A program made the position numbers and the translations under genes. Source: Flavobacterium cheniae (lineage in GTDB: Bacteria; Bacteroidota; Bacteroidia; Flavobacteriales; Flavobacteriaceae). From it: a stretch of 64,000 bases of DNA. Every line of letters begins with the position of its first letter. Position 1 is the stretch's first letter. Positions 62,783-64,000 of the stretch are shown here, piece by piece. Below the pieces are notes generated by a model. That model was given only the letters and a program-made list of their open reading frames with translations. It searched no databases and was not told the DNA's origin. The stretch spans positions 558,001 to 622,000 of the forward strand of contig NZ_SNZC01000002.1 of assembly GCF_004363695.1 (NCBI RefSeq), read 5' to 3'.

Positions 62783-63424
62783 ATGAAAAAGCTTCTATTA
62801 TTTCTATTTATAATTAGTTTTCATAGTTATGCTCAAGATACTATTCCAGCTTCAAAAAGTGTAATTGCTTTAGACAAAATGAACGTCGTTTACCGTGGTG
62901 TTGAAAATCATTTATCAATTGCCGTAAATGGAGCAAAATCATCTCTTATTTATGGAAATGGTGTTTCTAAAAATAAAGAAGGAAAATATGTTATTCGCCC
63001 AGGTTCAGGTAATGAAACCAAAGTATTTGTTGAAATAGAAAATTTTGATGGTTCAAAAGTTGTTGAAGAGCATATTTATAAAATTGTAAACATTCCTATG
63101 CATCAAACAACAATTAATGGTGATTATTCAACTTTTAGATCTTCTTTAGAATTTAAAATAGAAGAGTTAATAGATGCAGAAATTGGAGTAAAATTTATAG
63201 ATTGTTTTTTTATCAATTGTGAAGTAACTCAATTTAATTTGAAAGTAGGAAGTTATCCAACAATTATTATAAGTGGAAATAAATTAACTCCAGAAGCGCT
63301 AAAATTAATTAAAAAAGCAAGAAAAAAAGATGTAGTTTTAATAAATCAAATAAAAGGAGAATATAATGGATTTGATGGTTTAATCAAAACCCCTCGTCCT
63401 ATTGTTTTTAAAATTATTAAATAA
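62783..63424 (+). CDS. Secreted protein with GldM C-terminal-like domains
   Basis: A 213-residue protein with a signal peptide (MKKLLLFLFIISFHSYAQ). The following ALDKMNVVYRGVENHLSIAVNG segment closely recalls the repeated periplasmic domains of GldM, a motor protein of gliding and type IX secretion (motif DKMNVVYRG). The rest is beta-rich with two cysteines (FIDCFFINCE). It lacks GldM's membrane helices, so it is a free periplasmic or secreted module. Function unknown; no gld genes are nearby. Confidence 0.7.
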   Translation: MKKLLLFLFIISFHSYAQDTIPASKSVIALDKMNVVYRGVENHLSIAVNGAKSSLIYGNGVSKNKEGKYVIRPGSGNETKVFVEIENFDGSKVVEEHIYKIVNIPMHQTTINGDYSTFRSSLEFKIEELIDAEIGVKFIDCFFINCEVTQFNLKVGSYPTIIISGNKLTPEALKLIKKARKKDVVLINQIKGEYNGFDGLIKTPRPIVFKIIK

Positions 63425-63717
63425 AAAACTGCCTAATTTCTATAAGGTTTTAGAGAGGCATCTCACGGATTCGATATATCTTTAATTAATTTTTTCTAAA
63501 AATTATCCCATAAAAAAACCTCCTGATTTCTTAGAAGGTTTTAGAGGCATCTCCCGGATTCGATATATCTTTAATTAATTTTTTCTAAAAATTATTCCAT
63601 AAAAAAACCTCCAAATTTCTTAGAAGGTTTTTGAGGCATCGCCCGGAATATCTTTAATTAATTTTTTTTAAAAATTAAAACAAAAAAAAAGAGCTACTAT
63701 TTCTAGTAACTCTTTAG
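63425..63717 (-). repeat. Tandem array of three ~89-bp units, each with a tRNA-Cys 3' end remnant and a terminator
   Basis: Between the GldM-like gene and tRNA-Cys lie three copies of a unit with GAGGCAT at 63455, 63544 and 63633, spaced exactly 89 bases. The true tRNA 3' end is 84 bases further. Copies A and B repeat about 20 bases of the tRNA 3' end, GAGGCATCTC(A/C)CGGATTCGA; copy C keeps GAGGCATCGCCCGG. Between copies is an AT-rich spacer (ATATCTTTAATTAATTTTTT) and an AACCTTCT...AGGAGGTT hairpin with T run. Read on the minus strand, each unit is tRNA 3' end, terminator, spacer. No intact second tRNA is present. Confidence 0.85.
63682..63715 (-). terminator. Terminator of tRNA-Cys
   Basis: AAAGAGCTACTA (63688-63699) and TAGTAACTCTTT (63704-63715) pair with one mismatch around TTTC. 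On the minus strand a run of Ts follows, directly after the tRNA. Confidence 0.8.
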
Positions 63718-63788
63718 AGGCATCGCCCGGATTCGAACCGGGGTAGACGGTTTTGCAGACCGCTGCCTAGCCGCTCGGCCACGACGCC
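63718..63788 (-). tRNA. tRNA-Cys (GCA)
   Basis: A 71-base cloverleaf on the minus strand: acceptor GGCGTCG pairs with CGATGCC (one G-U), D-arm GGCCGAGCGGCTAGGC, anticodon arm GGTCTGCAAAACC with GCA, and T-arm CCCGGTTCGAATCCGGG. The discriminator base is U, as in tRNA-Cys. CCA is not encoded. A full promoter is upstream at 63806-63836 and a terminator downstream. Confidence 0.97.
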
Positions 63789-63805
63789 ATTATTTGAACG
63801 GACTG

Positions 63806-63836
63806 CAAATTTACATTTTATTTCTTCGAAACCAAA
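63806..63836 (-). promoter_or_regulatory. Promoter of tRNA-Cys
   Basis: On the minus strand TTTG (63833-63836) and TAAATTTG (63806-63813) are 19 bases apart, an ideal flavobacterial promoter 18 bases before the mature 5' end. Confidence 0.65.
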
Positions 63837-63891
63837 AAAAATATTAAGTAAATATTAAGCGCTATTATTTATCTGCGATACTTGTTTCTAA

Positions 63892-63899
63892 TACCTTTG
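63892..63899 (+). promoter_or_regulatory. Promoter -7 element for the gene at the window edge
   Basis: TACCTTTG matches TAnnTTTG. It ends two bases before the ATG at 63902, which favours the in-frame ATG at 63923 as the start. Confidence 0.4.
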
Positions 63900-63922
63900 A
63901 AATGAAATCAATAGATAAAATA

Positions 63923-64000
63923 ATGCGAAAATTACTTTTTTTACGTCCAGTTCTTAATTTTATAGCAATCGGATTATTCATTTTATCAGTAAACAGATTC
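63923..64000 (+). CDS. 5' end of a membrane or secreted protein gene, cut by the window edge
   Basis: Only 26 codons are visible from the ATG at 63923: a basic start (MRKLLFLRP) followed by a hydrophobic stretch (VLNFIAIGLFILSV). This could be a signal peptide or a first membrane helix. The frame is also open from an ATG at 63902, but a promoter -7 box ends just before it. The product cannot be identified. Confidence 0.5.
   Translation, partial: MRKLLFLRPVLNFIAIGLFILSVNRF

Noticed and set aside
63454..63474. Additional tRNA genes in the tandem array
   Set aside because: Only the last 15-20 bases of tRNA-Cys are present in each unit; no anticodon arm or 5' half is found.
63425..63717. CRISPR-like array
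   Set aside because: The regular 89-base repeats have no unique spacers of 30-40 bases; the units are whole duplications with tRNA 3' ends and hairpins.

Overview
The window looks like chromosome from a member of the Flavobacteriaceae, most likely Flavobacterium or a close relative. The DNA is AT-rich. Gene starts lack clear Shine-Dalgarno sequences, and many genes are preceded by the Bacteroidetes promoter -7 motif TAnnTTTG. Several families are typical of flavobacteria: flavobacterial membrane DUFs next to purD, an HU/SPOR fusion protein, a GH3-family protein and a GldM-like domain. No transposase, phage gene or CRISPR array was found.

Layout. (1) 23-2852: a tRNA uridine-34 hydroxylation operon (trhO, trhP, ferredoxin), divergent from recA (3041-4045). 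(2) 4138-6748: a lipoprotein, an ECF sigma factor and a protein with one inner-membrane helix and a predicted outer-membrane barrel. (3) 6838-21930: mostly housekeeping genes (plsC, trpS, dprA, HU-SPOR protein, thioesterase, FNR-type oxidoreductase, AraC regulator, a repeat-rich secreted protein, a GT9 glycosyltransferase operon, upp, purD). (4) 22043-47919: a large surface polysaccharide locus. It holds a priming glycosylphosphotransferase, a flippase, three Wzy/WaaL-like polymerases or ligases, a Wzz-like protein, several glycosyltransferases, FkbM-type methyltransferases, and genes for GDP-fucose (gmd, a gmd-like paralog, fcl), UDP-xylose (UXS-like) and dTDP-rhamnose (rfbB, A, C, D). Gene orientation switches repeatedly, and roughly 33.7-39.4 kb is especially AT-rich by eye, as expected of an exchanged O-antigen or capsule cassette. 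(5) 47925-57851: mostly minus-strand genes (DUF6909-like protein, two paralogous CarboxypepD_reg-like proteins, GH3 protein, degenerate M23/LytM protein, tex, nnrD, rpiB) with tatA and a DUF1294 gene on plus. (6) 57852-58474: a gene-free, very AT-rich region with a cluster of DnaA-box-like 9-mers. Genes mostly point away from it on both sides, so it is a candidate replication origin. (7) 58475-64000: DUF2007 protein, rnr, small envelope genes, a LysE-type exporter, a GldM-domain protein, a tRNA-Cys with three tandem remnants of its own 3' end, and a truncated gene at the window edge.

Observations most worth following: TrhO and TrhP share a homologous C-terminal domain (about 43 of 87 residues identical without gaps) in one operon with a ferredoxin; the candidate oriC without dnaA beside it in this window; the 89-bp tandem array of tRNA-Cys 3' ends with terminators; the sigma factor paired with a putative two-membrane protein; and a probable structured intergenic element at 10481-10620. 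All functional calls come from reading motifs and architecture; no database search was run.
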